A stretch of DNA of 64,000 nucleotides from Agathobaculum ammoniilyticum (GTDB lineage Bacteria; Bacillota; Clostridia; Oscillospirales; Butyricicoccaceae), in NCBI RefSeq assembly GCF_025567315.1, contig NZ_JAOQJE010000008.1, forward strand, positions 65,971 to 129,970, written 5' to 3'. This document shows, one piece after another, positions 33,903 through 42,178 of the stretch (position 1 is the stretch's first letter; each line of letters starts with the position of its first letter). The position numbers and the translations under genes were made by a program. The notes under the pieces are model-generated. The model did not search any database. It was given only the letters and a program-made list of their open reading frames with translations, and was not told the DNA's origin.

Positions 33903-35696
33903 TCACCCAGCCTTCCGCTGCGGCTCGTCCAGCGCTTTCACCTGGAGTGTCTGCCGCGGTACGACGCGGGCCAGTATCATCTGCCCGCCGTGCTGCGCGG
34001 CGCCGAGGTCGCACAGGCTCTCCGTGTTGTCCACGAACAGCGGATAGCTTTTGCCGGATAACCTGGATAACAGCTCTACCACCTCCAGCCCGCAGCGGAC
34101 GCGTTCGGAAAGGGAGAGCCGGACATAGTCGCGGCCATCCCAGGTCAGCTTGAACACGTCCCGCAGCTCGCCGCTTTCCTTCATCGGCTCATACAGCTTG
34201 AGGCCGGCCCTGCGCATTTTCACAGGGGCAAACAGCCGCGCCGCCCGTTCGGACTGGTAGGCTTTCGCCGCCGTGATCTTGTCGTTTATTGCACGAATTT
34301 CTTCATCCAGCTTGTCCAAAGCCTCTTTCTGCCCCCTGGGCAGGCTGCTCAGCAGCTTCTGGATCTGCTCCATTTCGCTCTCCAGTTTGCCTTGCTCATG
34401 GAACAGGGCCTGGTATTGTTGCGCCTCTTCGGCCGTCAAGCCACCCAACAAAAGGGCTGCGGACAGTTCCTTGATTTTTGCCTTAATGCTGTCCCGCTGC
34501 TGCGCGGCGACGCCTGTGGGCAGTGTCTGGAGCGCCGTGGCAAGACGGGAGATTTCGGCGGCTTTCTGCGCTTCAAACTGCAGACGGCTTTGCGTTTCCT
34601 GCGCGGCGAGCGCTTCACTCTGCTGCCGCAGGGCAGTGCCGTCCGTCTGGATCTTCTGCAGCCGCTGGGTAAAGGCCGCCTGCACTTCAGGAAATGCGGC
34701 GCCGTCCAAGCGGCGCAGGCAGGTCGGACAGACGCCCTGCTGCTGCAAATACCGTAAGCGGCCGACTTCATCATCGTATTTGCTGTACAGAAGCTGAAGC
34801 TGGTTTTGCATCTGCTGCAGCTGTGCCGCGCCGGCAGATTCGTACTGCCGCTGCTGCGCGGCGTCCAGCTCTGCCTGCAGCCGAACGCGCTCGTGTTCGG
34901 CGTGGTCCTCCGAAACCGTGTCATACTGGGCGTTCAGCTCTGCGATCTGCGTTTGGATCGCCGAAGTGTTGCAGGCTTCCTGCTTGCGGGCCAAAGGCGC
35001 GAGCGCCGCGGCCGTGTGGGCGAGCAGGGCTTTCTTTTCGTCCAGCTCCTTTTGCAGCCTTGCACGCTGGCTGTCCGTCTGCTGCATCTGGCCGTCCAGT
35101 ACCAGCCGGTCCTTTTCCAGCTCCTTCAGCTCGCTGCGCTTCTCTTTCAGGTAGACCTCCGGCATTTCCAGCCGGTCGTCCCCGAGGACGCCGCGCATGT
35201 GTTCGCTCAGCTTTTCCATCACCGCTTCGTGCGGCACAGCGGGCAGGTACTGCTCGATCAGCTTCCGCCCGTCCCCGCCGAGGACCTCTGCAAAGTACAG
35301 GGGATTGAGCAGGGAGAGGATGAGGTCGCGGCTGCCGAACCGCTCCGCGAAGCGTTCCAGTGTCATCAGGACGCCGTCCAGTGATACGAAGGTCTTCCCC
35401 TCGTGCCGCCCGCGGCGGATCACATGCGTCTGGCCGTCCTCCGTGCGCACGGCGATCTCCGCGCGCATGTTCGCAGACGCCCCGTTCTGCAGCCGGTCCA
35501 GATCGCGGCCGCCGAAGTACGGCGCGCCGGTGAGCGCATAGGCGATCGCGTCCGCGACCGTGGACTTTCCCTGGTAGTTGTGGCCCGTGACGGCCGTCCT
35601 GCGGCCGAACGTCCAGCTGTGTTCGTCTGCAAAGCAGCTAAAACCGGTAACAGTCAGCTGCACGATCTGCAGAGAAGCGATCTGCGCCATCAGCAT
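33903..35696 (-). CDS. SbcC/Rad50-like SMC-type ATPase with zinc hook
   Basis: 597 residues: Walker A TGHNYQGKSTVADA near residue 40, then a coiled coil with the zinc hook QGVCPTCLRRL near the middle and a second coiled coil. The ABC signature LSLSERVRCGLEV and a Walker B-like YPLFVDNTESL complete the head. Rad50/SbcC proteins tether and process DNA ends, usually with an SbcD/Mre11 nuclease, which is not visible here. The protein is short for the family, with compact coils. AAAGGAG precedes the start. Its partner is likely the adjacent Rad52-like protein in recombination of the element. Confidence 0.8.
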   Translation of the reverse strand: MLMAQIASLQIVQLTVTGFSCFADEHSWTFGRRTAVTGHNYQGKSTVADAIAYALTGAPYFGGRDLDRLQNGASANMRAEIAVRTEDGQTHVIRRGRHEGKTFVSLDGVLMTLERFAERFGSRDLILSLLNPLYFAEVLGGDGRKLIEQYLPAVPHEAVMEKLSEHMRGVLGDDRLEMPEVYLKEKRSELKELEKDRLVLDGQMQQTDSQRARLQKELDEKKALLAHTAAALAPLARKQEACNTSAIQTQIAELNAQYDTVSEDHAEHERVRLQAELDAAQQRQYESAGAAQLQQMQNQLQLLYSKYDDEVGRLRYLQQQGVCPTCLRRLDGAAFPEVQAAFTQRLQKIQTDGTALRQQSEALAAQETQSRLQFEAQKAAEISRLATALQTLPTGVAAQQRDSIKAKIKELSAALLLGGLTAEEAQQYQALFHEQGKLESEMEQIQKLLSSLPRGQKEALDKLDEEIRAINDKITAAKAYQSERAARLFAPVKMRRAGLKLYEPMKESGELRDVFKLTWDGRDYVRLSLSERVRCGLEVVELLSRLSGKSYPLFVDNTESLCDLGAAQHGGQMILARVVPRQTLQVKALDEPQRKAG

Positions 35697-35869
35697 GCAC
35701 TCCTTTGCGCATGGCTTTCCATCCAGCCATGCAGGACGGAAACAGCCTCCCTGTGTCCAAGCTCAGGGAATTCGCGTTCGAGGAACTTGGCGGCTCCGAA
35801 CATGTTAATAAGCCCGCTGTCCCGCAGTTCGTCCAGATAAGCATAGTATATGCGTTTATCCTGTTCCAT
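35690..35869 (-). CDS. Small conserved mobile-element protein
   Basis: 59 residues (MEQDKRIYYAYLDELRDSGL, INMFGAAKFLEREFPELGHR). The sequence resembles short proteins seen in phages and ICEs. GGAGG lies five bases before the ATG; the gene overlaps the SbcC-like start by seven bases. Function unknown. Confidence 0.55.
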   Translation of the reverse strand: MEQDKRIYYAYLDELRDSGLINMFGAAKFLEREFPELGHREAVSVLHGWMESHAQRSAC

Positions 35870-35882
35870 AGCATCCTCCATT

Positions 35883-36665
35883 TCACGCGGCAGGCTGGTA
35901 GTCCTGCAACTCATAGTACGTCCCGCCGGCGCCGCTGCGCCGCACGATCTTAGCGCCCTGTATCCGCACGCCGTTTGCCAGCCCGGGCTTTGCCCCAAGG
36001 CTGAATACCTTGAACGCCCTGTTATCCGGCGTCACCAGATCGACCCACGCCGCGGCAGGGTAGCCCTGCAACGGCGCGGGCTGCAGGCCGCGTACCGCAT
36101 AGACGCCCGCCGGCGCATTGCCTGTGTTGGGCGGCTGCGCCGAGGCCAGCCCCAGCTTTTGCAGCTGCTCCGCATAATACGAATCCAGCTCCGCCGGATG
36201 GGCGATCTGCCTGTACCTGTCCAGGGACGTCCATTTGGCTGGGATCTCATATAAATACCGTCCAACGCTCCAGAGTACCGCCGCGCGCTTAAAGCTGTCC
36301 GAGATACCGCCCTTGATGGCCTCGATGTCCGTGTTCTCCGCGCCGTCCACCTTTTCTACCCATTCCTTGCGCTCTTCATGATAGATGGAGAGCCCGCAGA
36401 GCTGGGAGGAGACAGGGGCTTTCTGCGCTTCGTTCGGGTCATCATACTTGCCGGGCTTGGGGATGTACTGGTGCCACGGGATGAACCTCGTGCGCCAGAA
36501 AAACGGCCCAACCACATCGTCCAGCCGGTTCTGGATCGCGCGGCTGTCTATGAATGCCACGGCCAGCCCTTCGCTGTTCGAGTTTCGCGTTTTGGTCACG
36601 CGCCACTCTACGTCCGCGGCCGCAAACGGCTCGCTGAGCCGCTTGTACAGTTCTGCTCCGGTCAT
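35883..36665 (-). CDS. Rad52/Rad22-type single-strand annealing protein
   Basis: 260 residues. The N-terminal ~165 carry the Rad52-like annealing fold: AFIDSRAIQNRLDDVVGPFF, QLCGLSIYHEERKEWVEKVD and the hallmark DIEAIKGGISDSFKRAAVLW followed by SVGRYLYEIP. Such proteins anneal complementary single strands in phage and ICE recombination. The C-terminal part is variable. GGGAGG precedes the ATG. It lies between the E2-like and SbcC-like genes, forming a recombination pair with the latter. Confidence 0.8.
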   Translation of the reverse strand: MTGAELYKRLSEPFAAADVEWRVTKTRNSNSEGLAVAFIDSRAIQNRLDDVVGPFFWRTRFIPWHQYIPKPGKYDDPNEAQKAPVSSQLCGLSIYHEERKEWVEKVDGAENTDIEAIKGGISDSFKRAAVLWSVGRYLYEIPAKWTSLDRYRQIAHPAELDSYYAEQLQKLGLASAQPPNTGNAPAGVYAVRGLQPAPLQGYPAAAWVDLVTPDNRAFKVFSLGAKPGLANGVRIQGAKIVRRSGAGGTYYELQDYQPAA

Positions 36666-36668
36666 TCG

Positions 36669-37340
36669 TCATACACCTCCCCTGATGAAATCCGTAAGTG
36701 TTTTCCCGTTCGGGATCAGCACGTCGCTGTAATAGTACGCGGGATCCTTGTCCTTCAGGTGCTCGAACAGCTCCCGCGCGGACAGGCCGAGCCTTGTGCA
36801 GTCCGGCTTATAATAATCGTCCCCAAAGGGCAGGGAGAGTACGCGGTGCATGAGCCCGCGCAGCTTCCACAGCGTATCGTAGCCGGTAAACTGGTTGGTC
36901 CCCACGCAGAGCGAAAAACCGTTGACGTTTGGGAACGGGAAGCGGTACAGCTTTGTCTCAGGGGAAAGGCTGCCCGCATCACAGACCGCCATCTGGAAAC
37001 CGTTCAGCATCCCGCCTTTCATTCTGCACCGCAGCAAAAGGCGAGGCAGCGGGAAATCCGGATACACGGTCTTGTGGTACCAGACCGTGCAGCGGTCCGT
37101 GACGTTTTGGAGCGTCACGTCCCAGCCGTCCGGATACGCGGTGAGCGAGGCGACGCCCGGCGGGAGCAGGCCGCTCCGCACAGGGGCCATCCGGATATGC
37201 GTTTTGAACTCGTTTGCCAATGCGCCACCAGGGATGTGCTTGACCTCATGCGTGCCGTCTTCGCGGACCAACTCGGTTTTTACCACGCTTTTCAGCGGGT
37301 CCAGATGCAGCACAGCCTTGCGGATGCTTCCAGCCATCAT
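36669..37340 (-). CDS. PRTRC system E2-like protein (protein B)
   Basis: 223 residues. Two conserved blocks match the prokaryotic E2 family of PRTRC cassettes: RMAPVRSGLLPPGVASL and FPFPNVNGFSLCVGTNQF, the latter with the presumed catalytic Cys at residue 145, followed by LWKLRGLMHRVLSLPFGDDY. By analogy with E2 enzymes it would accept a ubiquitin-like protein from the ThiF/E1-like protein. AAAGGAGG lies six bases before the ATG. It is separated from the E1 and JAMM genes by an IS110 insertion but lies on the same strand in what was one operon. Confidence 0.7.
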   Translation of the reverse strand: MMAGSIRKAVLHLDPLKSVVKTELVREDGTHEVKHIPGGALANEFKTHIRMAPVRSGLLPPGVASLTAYPDGWDVTLQNVTDRCTVWYHKTVYPDFPLPRLLLRCRMKGGMLNGFQMAVCDAGSLSPETKLYRFPFPNVNGFSLCVGTNQFTGYDTLWKLRGLMHRVLSLPFGDDYYKPDCTRLGLSARELFEHLKDKDPAYYYSDVLIPNGKTLTDFIRGGV

Positions 37341-37918
37341 GCCGCCTCCTTTGCCTGCGCGGGATGCGAAAAGCTTATGACCTGCCCAGTCTTATTGTCC
37401 GAGGCCAATATCTCCATGCTGGAGCGGAAATACGTCATCACATCCAGCAGTCCGGCCAGCAGGGGTTCCCAGTCCGTAAACTGTTCCTCATATATCCAGA
37501 CAGATAAGCCAAACCCGTATTCATGGTGTGTCTGTGTTACCAGACGGAACCAGCATCTGTACGGGCAGTAATCCAGCATGGTGTTATTGAAATACGAGAG
37601 CGCGTCCAGATAGTAAACGTCCTGCTTGAGCGGGATACCGGCTTGTTCCGCGTGCCTTTGCGCAAAGCGGAAATAGCCCTGTATCACGGCGTCCGAAAAG
37701 TACATCCGGCAGGTCATCATATCCTCGTCTTCGCGGATATCAACGAAGTCCGCCAGCGCATCGAGCAGTTCGGACCAGTAGGTATAGAGGAAGTCCTCAT
37801 CGCCCCAGAGCGCATTTCCAGTGTTCCGGATGAATTCGTCCAGCTTGCCGGCTTCCCAGTACAGGGCTGCAAGCTCGAGCTGCTGGAAGGCATACTGCAA
37901 ATCTTCATAGCTCCGCAT
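37337..37918 (-). CDS. PRTRC-operon protein of unknown function
   Basis: 193 residues, acidic and helical (YAFQQLELAALYWEAGKLDE, WSELLDALADFVDIREDEDM, YFSDAVIQGYFRFAQRHAEQ), with a C-terminal half containing YGFGLSVWIYEEQF. No TM or catalytic motif recognised. Stop overlaps the E2-like start (ATGA), so translation is coupled. Start ATG chosen behind GGGGGGCGG. Confidence 0.55.
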   Translation of the reverse strand: MRSYEDLQYAFQQLELAALYWEAGKLDEFIRNTGNALWGDEDFLYTYWSELLDALADFVDIREDEDMMTCRMYFSDAVIQGYFRFAQRHAEQAGIPLKQDVYYLDALSYFNNTMLDYCPYRCWFRLVTQTHHEYGFGLSVWIYEEQFTDWEPLLAGLLDVMTYFRSSMEILASDNKTGQVISFSHPAQAKEAA

Positions 37919-37929
37919 AGCCGCCCCCC

Positions 37930-38226
37930 TCATACAAATCGGACGGAATGGTCTGCCGCCGGCCGCGCCGATACGGCGGGCGCGTACAGCATGAGGATCG
38001 GTGTTTCGAGCTGGTCCGCCTCTTCGCAGCGGTAATACATGTCGCGGGCGTCCTCCGGCTGGAAAGCACCCCAGTCTATTTCATACAGGGAAATATCCTT
38101 CCCAAACAGGAACGGCAGGGCGATGTGTTCCGTAAGATACCCTGTGCCGAACAGCGGTTCGTTCTCATTGCTCTCCGGCAGGCCGTCCAGACTGCGGATA
38201 AAATCCGTCATGTTCAATTTCAGCAT
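37930..38226 (-). CDS. Small PRTRC-operon protein of unknown function
   Basis: 98 residues (MLKLNMTDFIRSLDGLPESN, HIALPFLFGKDISLYEIDWG, MYYRCEEADQLETPILMLYA). It is now the first gene after the IS110 insertion, which has separated it from the operon promoter, so its expression may depend on read-through. No family recognised. Confidence 0.5.
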   Translation of the reverse strand: MLKLNMTDFIRSLDGLPESNENEPLFGTGYLTEHIALPFLFGKDISLYEIDWGAFQPEDARDMYYRCEEADQLETPILMLYAPAVSARPAADHSVRFV

Positions 38227-38239
38227 CTTCCTGTCCTTG

Positions 38240-39780
38240 TATTATAGAGTAGTAGTTATTAGAGCCCCTCTCCAAGGGCTGTGCTACACTGTAAGGGATG
38301 CTGTGGATTGGTGAACTTGTCCTACCACAAGATGGTTTAAGAAAGGTTCCAACCACAGCCCCTTACACTTTTGTTAATCAGTTAAATACCGCCAGACGGT
38401 TGATGTAGAACAAGGCTACAAAAGTAAGGTGCGCTGTGGATGCAGCATCATAATTCTAACCGCCGGAGGTTTTTGCTATGGTAGTTTCTATTGGTATTGA
38501 TGTCTCGAAGGATAAGCATGACTGCTTCATTCTCAGCTCAGAAGGTGAAGTTCTGGCAGACGTATTTACCATACCCAACACGATGGATGGGTTCACCTGT
38601 CTGCTGCAGAGGATCCAAAATTGTACTGAACAGATGGACAAAATAAAGGTAGGGCTTGAGGCGACCGGACATTACAGCTACAACCTGCTTGGGTTTCTTC
38701 TTGACAATGGTCTGGCCACCTATGTCCTGAACCCCTTGCGCACAAACCTTTACCGAAAGAGCCTCAGCCTTAGAAAGACCAAAACTGACAGGGTGGATGC
38801 ACGAACGATTGCGACTATGCTGTTATCCGATGCGGGCCTCAAACCCTACACGAATATAGCATACCACAACGAGGAGCTAAAGTCACTGACCAGATACCGT
38901 TTTGACAAGGTGAAAGAACGGGCGAAACTGAAAACCTCTATTTCCCGGTTGGTCTGCATCCTGTTTCCCGAACTGGAAAAGCTGGTTCCCACACTTCATA
39001 TGACCTCTGTTTATGCACTTCTTGAGGAGTTTCCAGGCGTCAAACAAGTCGCCGCAGCCCATTTGACCAGACTGGAATCACTTCTTGAAACCGCCTCCAA
39101 AGGCCACTACAAACGGGATATGGCGCTGAAAATCCGAGATGCGGCCAGAGACTCCATTGGCTCTCGAATGCCTGCCAAGTCCCTTGAGTTACAGCACACC
39201 ATTCGGCTTATTCGTGAACTGAACACCGAGATCGCTGAAATTGAGGCGCAGATTCAGTCTTTGATGGAAGAAATCGATTCTCCCATTACCACCATCCCAG
39301 GGGTGGGCTTCCGCATGGCCGCTATGATCCTGGCCGAGATAGGCGACCTTACTCGCTTTGACTCCCCAGACAAGCTGTTAGCCTACGCTGGAATGTCTCC
39401 TTCTATTTACCAGTCCGGACAACTCAAGAACTGCTATCCTCACATGGAGAAACGCGGCTCCAGATACCTGCGCTACGCTCTTTTCAACGCAACCAGGTAC
39501 GTCTGTCTCTGGGATCCGAACTTTGCCGTTTATCTCGCTAAGAAGAGAGCGGAGGGAAAACACTATAATGTCGCACTTTCCCATGCTGCCAAGAAACTTG
39601 TACGATTGATTTTCGCTATGGAGAAGTCACGACAGCCTTATTGTAGTTTAGCAGCATAAATCCACCTTGTTAGCCTGTGCCGGGGTTCTTGCGAACCTCT
39701 GCTTTGCTATACCCTTTCGAGAACCATCTGTTTTTCTACCTCCACCATCCTTTTGAGGGTTGACATCTAATAGTTAATCT
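38240..39780 (+). mobile_element. Intact IS110-family insertion sequence
   Basis: One complete transposase with about 230 bases of structured non-coding DNA before it and about 120 after it, inserted between two operon genes of opposite direction. IS110 elements have no long terminal inverted repeats, so the ends given are approximate. The non-coding left end holds complementary blocks (GTAAGGG...CTGTGG at 38291-38306 and CCACAGCCCCTTAC at 38353-38366), as expected for a structured bridge-type RNA. Confidence 0.75.
38478..39659 (+). CDS. IS110-family DEDD transposase
   Basis: 393 residues. The N-terminal RuvC-like domain has IGIDVSKDKHDCFI, VGLEATGHYSYNLL and KTDRVDARTIATML, giving the D-E-D-D metal ligands near residues 8, 60, 102 and 105. 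The C-terminal Tnp domain has ITTIPGVGFRMAAMILAEIG, DKLLAYAGMSPSIYQSGQL and KRGSRYLRYALFNATR with the serine used in recombination. Full length and undamaged. GGAGG lies eight bases before the ATG. The enzyme would move the element with the help of an RNA from its own non-coding end. Confidence 0.9.
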   Translation: MVVSIGIDVSKDKHDCFILSSEGEVLADVFTIPNTMDGFTCLLQRIQNCTEQMDKIKVGLEATGHYSYNLLGFLLDNGLATYVLNPLRTNLYRKSLSLRKTKTDRVDARTIATMLLSDAGLKPYTNIAYHNEELKSLTRYRFDKVKERAKLKTSISRLVCILFPELEKLVPTLHMTSVYALLEEFPGVKQVAAAHLTRLESLLETASKGHYKRDMALKIRDAARDSIGSRMPAKSLELQHTIRLIRELNTEIAEIEAQIQSLMEEIDSPITTIPGVGFRMAAMILAEIGDLTRFDSPDKLLAYAGMSPSIYQSGQLKNCYPHMEKRGSRYLRYALFNATRYVCLWDPNFAVYLAKKRAEGKHYNVALSHAAKKLVRLIFAMEKSRQPYCSLAA

Positions 39781-39786
39781 TTCTCA

Positions 39787-40080
39787 TTAATATTCGTCCG
39801 CAAACAGGATGGTGGTCACGGAGCGGTCCCACTCGGTGATGATGAACACCTTCTGTCCTGCTGCCTGATACGAGGAGAGCAGGCGTTCGCCATTCCGCAC
39901 AGCGGCGTCATTCATCTTCCAGTCCTCTTCGCACAGTTCGCCCCAGTCACAGTGCAGGTGGCGGCTGAACAGATGGCCGATGACCAGGCTGTTCAGTTCC
40001 CCTGCAATGCGCCGTGTCACAACGATCTGACCGGCGGGGAAAGGTACTTCATGGATCACATGCTCATTTTCTGTTTTCAT
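39787..40080 (-). CDS. Plasmid-related small protein of the PRTRC operon
   Basis: 97 residues; contains IVVTRRIAGELNSLVIGHLF, HCDWGELCEEDWKMNDAAVR and a conserved end VFIITEWDRSVTTILFADEY. The pattern CDWG...D..MND...NG.R..S.Y...........W.ITE.DRS.TTILF is shared with small plasmid proteins in other phyla. Activity unknown. Start chosen at ATG 40080 behind GAAGGA. It is the last gene before the IS110 insertion. Confidence 0.6.
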   Translation of the reverse strand: MKTENEHVIHEVPFPAGQIVVTRRIAGELNSLVIGHLFSRHLHCDWGELCEEDWKMNDAAVRNGERLLSSYQAAGQKVFIITEWDRSVTTILFADEY

Positions 40081-40094
40081 TTTCAATCCTTCTT

Positions 40095-41456
40095 TCATGC
40101 CAGCAGCTTCACGCCTTGTGGCGTAAGCACATTGAACACCATCTTATTGCTCGTCGTCTCGATGATCTCTGTGGTAGTCGTACCGTCTGTCTCGTCGTAC
40201 TGCTCGCCGGTGCGCCGGCGGACTGCCTTTACGACGCGGCCTTTCAGGACATGCGGCGCGTCGCACTCGATCAGCCCGTTAATGAGGCCGGAACCGCCTA
40301 CCAGGCCGATCTGGCCGATGGTGAGCGGCAGGGGCGGGCGCTTTTCACGCCCGTCCAGCGTAGACTGCCTCGGCAGCATACTGCCCATGCGGCGCATCTG
40401 GTCTGCGAGCTCGCGCACGTTGAACCGAGCGCCCTGGAACAGGGGAACAGCCTTCTCTGCATCCGGCAGCGGATAACTGCCCAGCGGGATCTGGTCCAGC
40501 GTAGGCAGCTTATCCGGAGACAGCGACGCCAGCTCCAGCAGCCTTGCCATCCGCGGGTTTTCCGCGCGCGGCTTGCGCACGCCCAGCACCGCGATCTGCC
40601 GGAACTTCCGGAACTCCTCTTCACAGAAGCGGTACGCCATCAAACTGTTAAAGTGGGCGGCAAGAAAACGGCACACGTCCTCGGTGAGACGGTAATAGGG
40701 GATGATGTAGGCCAGCACCCCGCCCAGCATCAGGTGGTCATAGCCCTCGCCGAGGAAGCGTTTCTCGCTCCGCGCGCCGCCGTACACCTGCAGGTACGGC
40801 GGGTTGAGGAACAGCAGATGGAACGCGCTGCGCGAGATGCGGGAGAAATAGTAGCTGCCCATCGCGACGTGGTCCAGCTGTTCCTGCGCCGCCTCCGCGC
40901 GGCTGTCATCCAGCTCCGCACCATAGGTCACGGCGTTCCCGCCGTCCCCAAGCTGATGGAGGGCCTTGCCTTCCCCGCAGCAGGGGTCCAGCAGATTCAC
41001 CGTTTTGCCTTCTGGGAACACCAAAGCGCGGCGGATATACGCGACATGCGCCGGGTCTGTGGGATAGTACCCGAGGCGGACGCTGTTCATCTGCCGTCCG
41101 ATCACGGATGTGGACACGGTCTTTGTCCCCGCATCCGGCAGCACCGGCTTGATGTAAGCCAGCCAGTCCGAAAACGCTTTTAGCAGCTTGCTGTAATCCG
41201 GCGTCTGGATATGGAAACCGGATACCGCCGCGCTGAGCTGCGCCGTATAGGCAGGGACCCTGGGCAGGTCCAGCTCTTCGAGCAGGAGCGCTGCTTCATG
41301 GAGGGCAGACGCCAGCTTCTGTATCTGCTGGGCGATCTGCCGCAGTTCCGCCGTGCCGCCGGCCTCCCGCAGGGCGGGGAGCTGATCGGCGCGCCAGCGG
41401 ATATCCTGCGCAAGCTCGCCCAGACGGCCGCAGGCGTAGGGGGGCTGCTCCATCAT
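40095..41456 (-). CDS. Adenine-specific DNA methyltransferase-like protein
   Basis: 453 residues. The SAM-binding motif I is NLLDPCCGEGKALHQL (about residue 153) and the catalytic motif IV is FLNPPYLQVYG (about residue 217), the N-PP-Y signature of N6-adenine methyltransferases. An N-terminal helical region of about 110 residues and a C-terminal region of about 170 residues flank the core. No restriction partner is present, so a protective or regulatory solitary methylase is likely. It overlaps the ThiF-like stop by four bases. Confidence 0.75.
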   Translation of the reverse strand: MMEQPPYACGRLGELAQDIRWRADQLPALREAGGTAELRQIAQQIQKLASALHEAALLLEELDLPRVPAYTAQLSAAVSGFHIQTPDYSKLLKAFSDWLAYIKPVLPDAGTKTVSTSVIGRQMNSVRLGYYPTDPAHVAYIRRALVFPEGKTVNLLDPCCGEGKALHQLGDGGNAVTYGAELDDSRAEAAQEQLDHVAMGSYYFSRISRSAFHLLFLNPPYLQVYGGARSEKRFLGEGYDHLMLGGVLAYIIPYYRLTEDVCRFLAAHFNSLMAYRFCEEEFRKFRQIAVLGVRKPRAENPRMARLLELASLSPDKLPTLDQIPLGSYPLPDAEKAVPLFQGARFNVRELADQMRRMGSMLPRQSTLDGREKRPPLPLTIGQIGLVGGSGLINGLIECDAPHVLKGRVVKAVRRRTGEQYDETDGTTTTEIIETTSNKMVFNVLTPQGVKLLA

Positions 41457-42178
41457 GCCGCCCTCCGTTTCGGGAGCAGCGGCCGGACGTTCACTGTCTT
41501 GCTGGAGAAGGTAGTCATGCGGGTGGTAAGCTCGCCGCCCGCGATGATGTTATACAGCATGCACAGTGTAAGCGTGGCCGCCATGAGGTTGGCCGTCATG
41601 GCCTGCGGCGAGGAGACGGAAGCCTCCGCGCAGGGCAGCTCACTGGGGAATTTGTCCGTTGGGTCCAGGATATCCGGATAGAAGCCCGCCACCGGCCGGC
41701 GCAGTGTGCGCCCGCCCTTGCGGACGCCGCACACGACCTGCCCGTTCGCCAACCCGTTGCCAGAATCGATGTAGACCAGATTTTTCGTCTGGTAAAACAC
41801 CTCGTTGCACATCCTCCGGCTGCGGTTGTTGTCCACGCAGCCGAGCAGGATAACGAGCGCGTCTGCATAATCAGGATAAAGCAGCTGCCGGAGTCCCTCT
41901 TCACTTTCGATGTAGCGCGGCACATACCGGCATCCCATCCCGAATGCTGCCGAATACCGCTCCGCGAGCACTTCAGCCTTATTGCGGCCGAGGTCGCGGG
42001 ATACGAAGTTCTGCCGGACAAGGTTACGCTTTTCCACCAGATCCCCATCACAGAGGATGGCCGTGGAAGGGCGGAACACCGAATACAGCAGGCGGTACAG
42101 GTGCGGGGCGATATGCCCGCCCGTGCCGCCGCAGCCGAGCATCACAATATGGATGGGGCAGGAGACAGGGAAGCGCAT
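41453..42178 (-). CDS. ThiF/E1-like adenylyltransferase (PRTRC type)
   Basis: 241 residues starting MRFPVSCPIHIVMLGCGGTG. The Rossmann nucleotide loop GCGGTGG is near residue 15. An acidic/basic block follows (ILCDGDLVEKRNLVRQNF), then ALVILLGCVDNNRSRRMCNE and a possible catalytic Cys in LPCAEASVSSPQA. E1/ThiF proteins adenylate the C-terminus of ubiquitin-like proteins. The start overlaps the Ub/JAMM gene stop as ATGA, so the pair are translated together. A longer in-frame start exists but lies inside the upstream gene. Confidence 0.8.
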   Translation of the reverse strand: MRFPVSCPIHIVMLGCGGTGGHIAPHLYRLLYSVFRPSTAILCDGDLVEKRNLVRQNFVSRDLGRNKAEVLAERYSAAFGMGCRYVPRYIESEEGLRQLLYPDYADALVILLGCVDNNRSRRMCNEVFYQTKNLVYIDSGNGLANGQVVCGVRKGGRTLRRPVAGFYPDILDPTDKFPSELPCAEASVSSPQAMTANLMAATLTLCMLYNIIAGGELTTRMTTFSSKTVNVRPLLPKRRAA

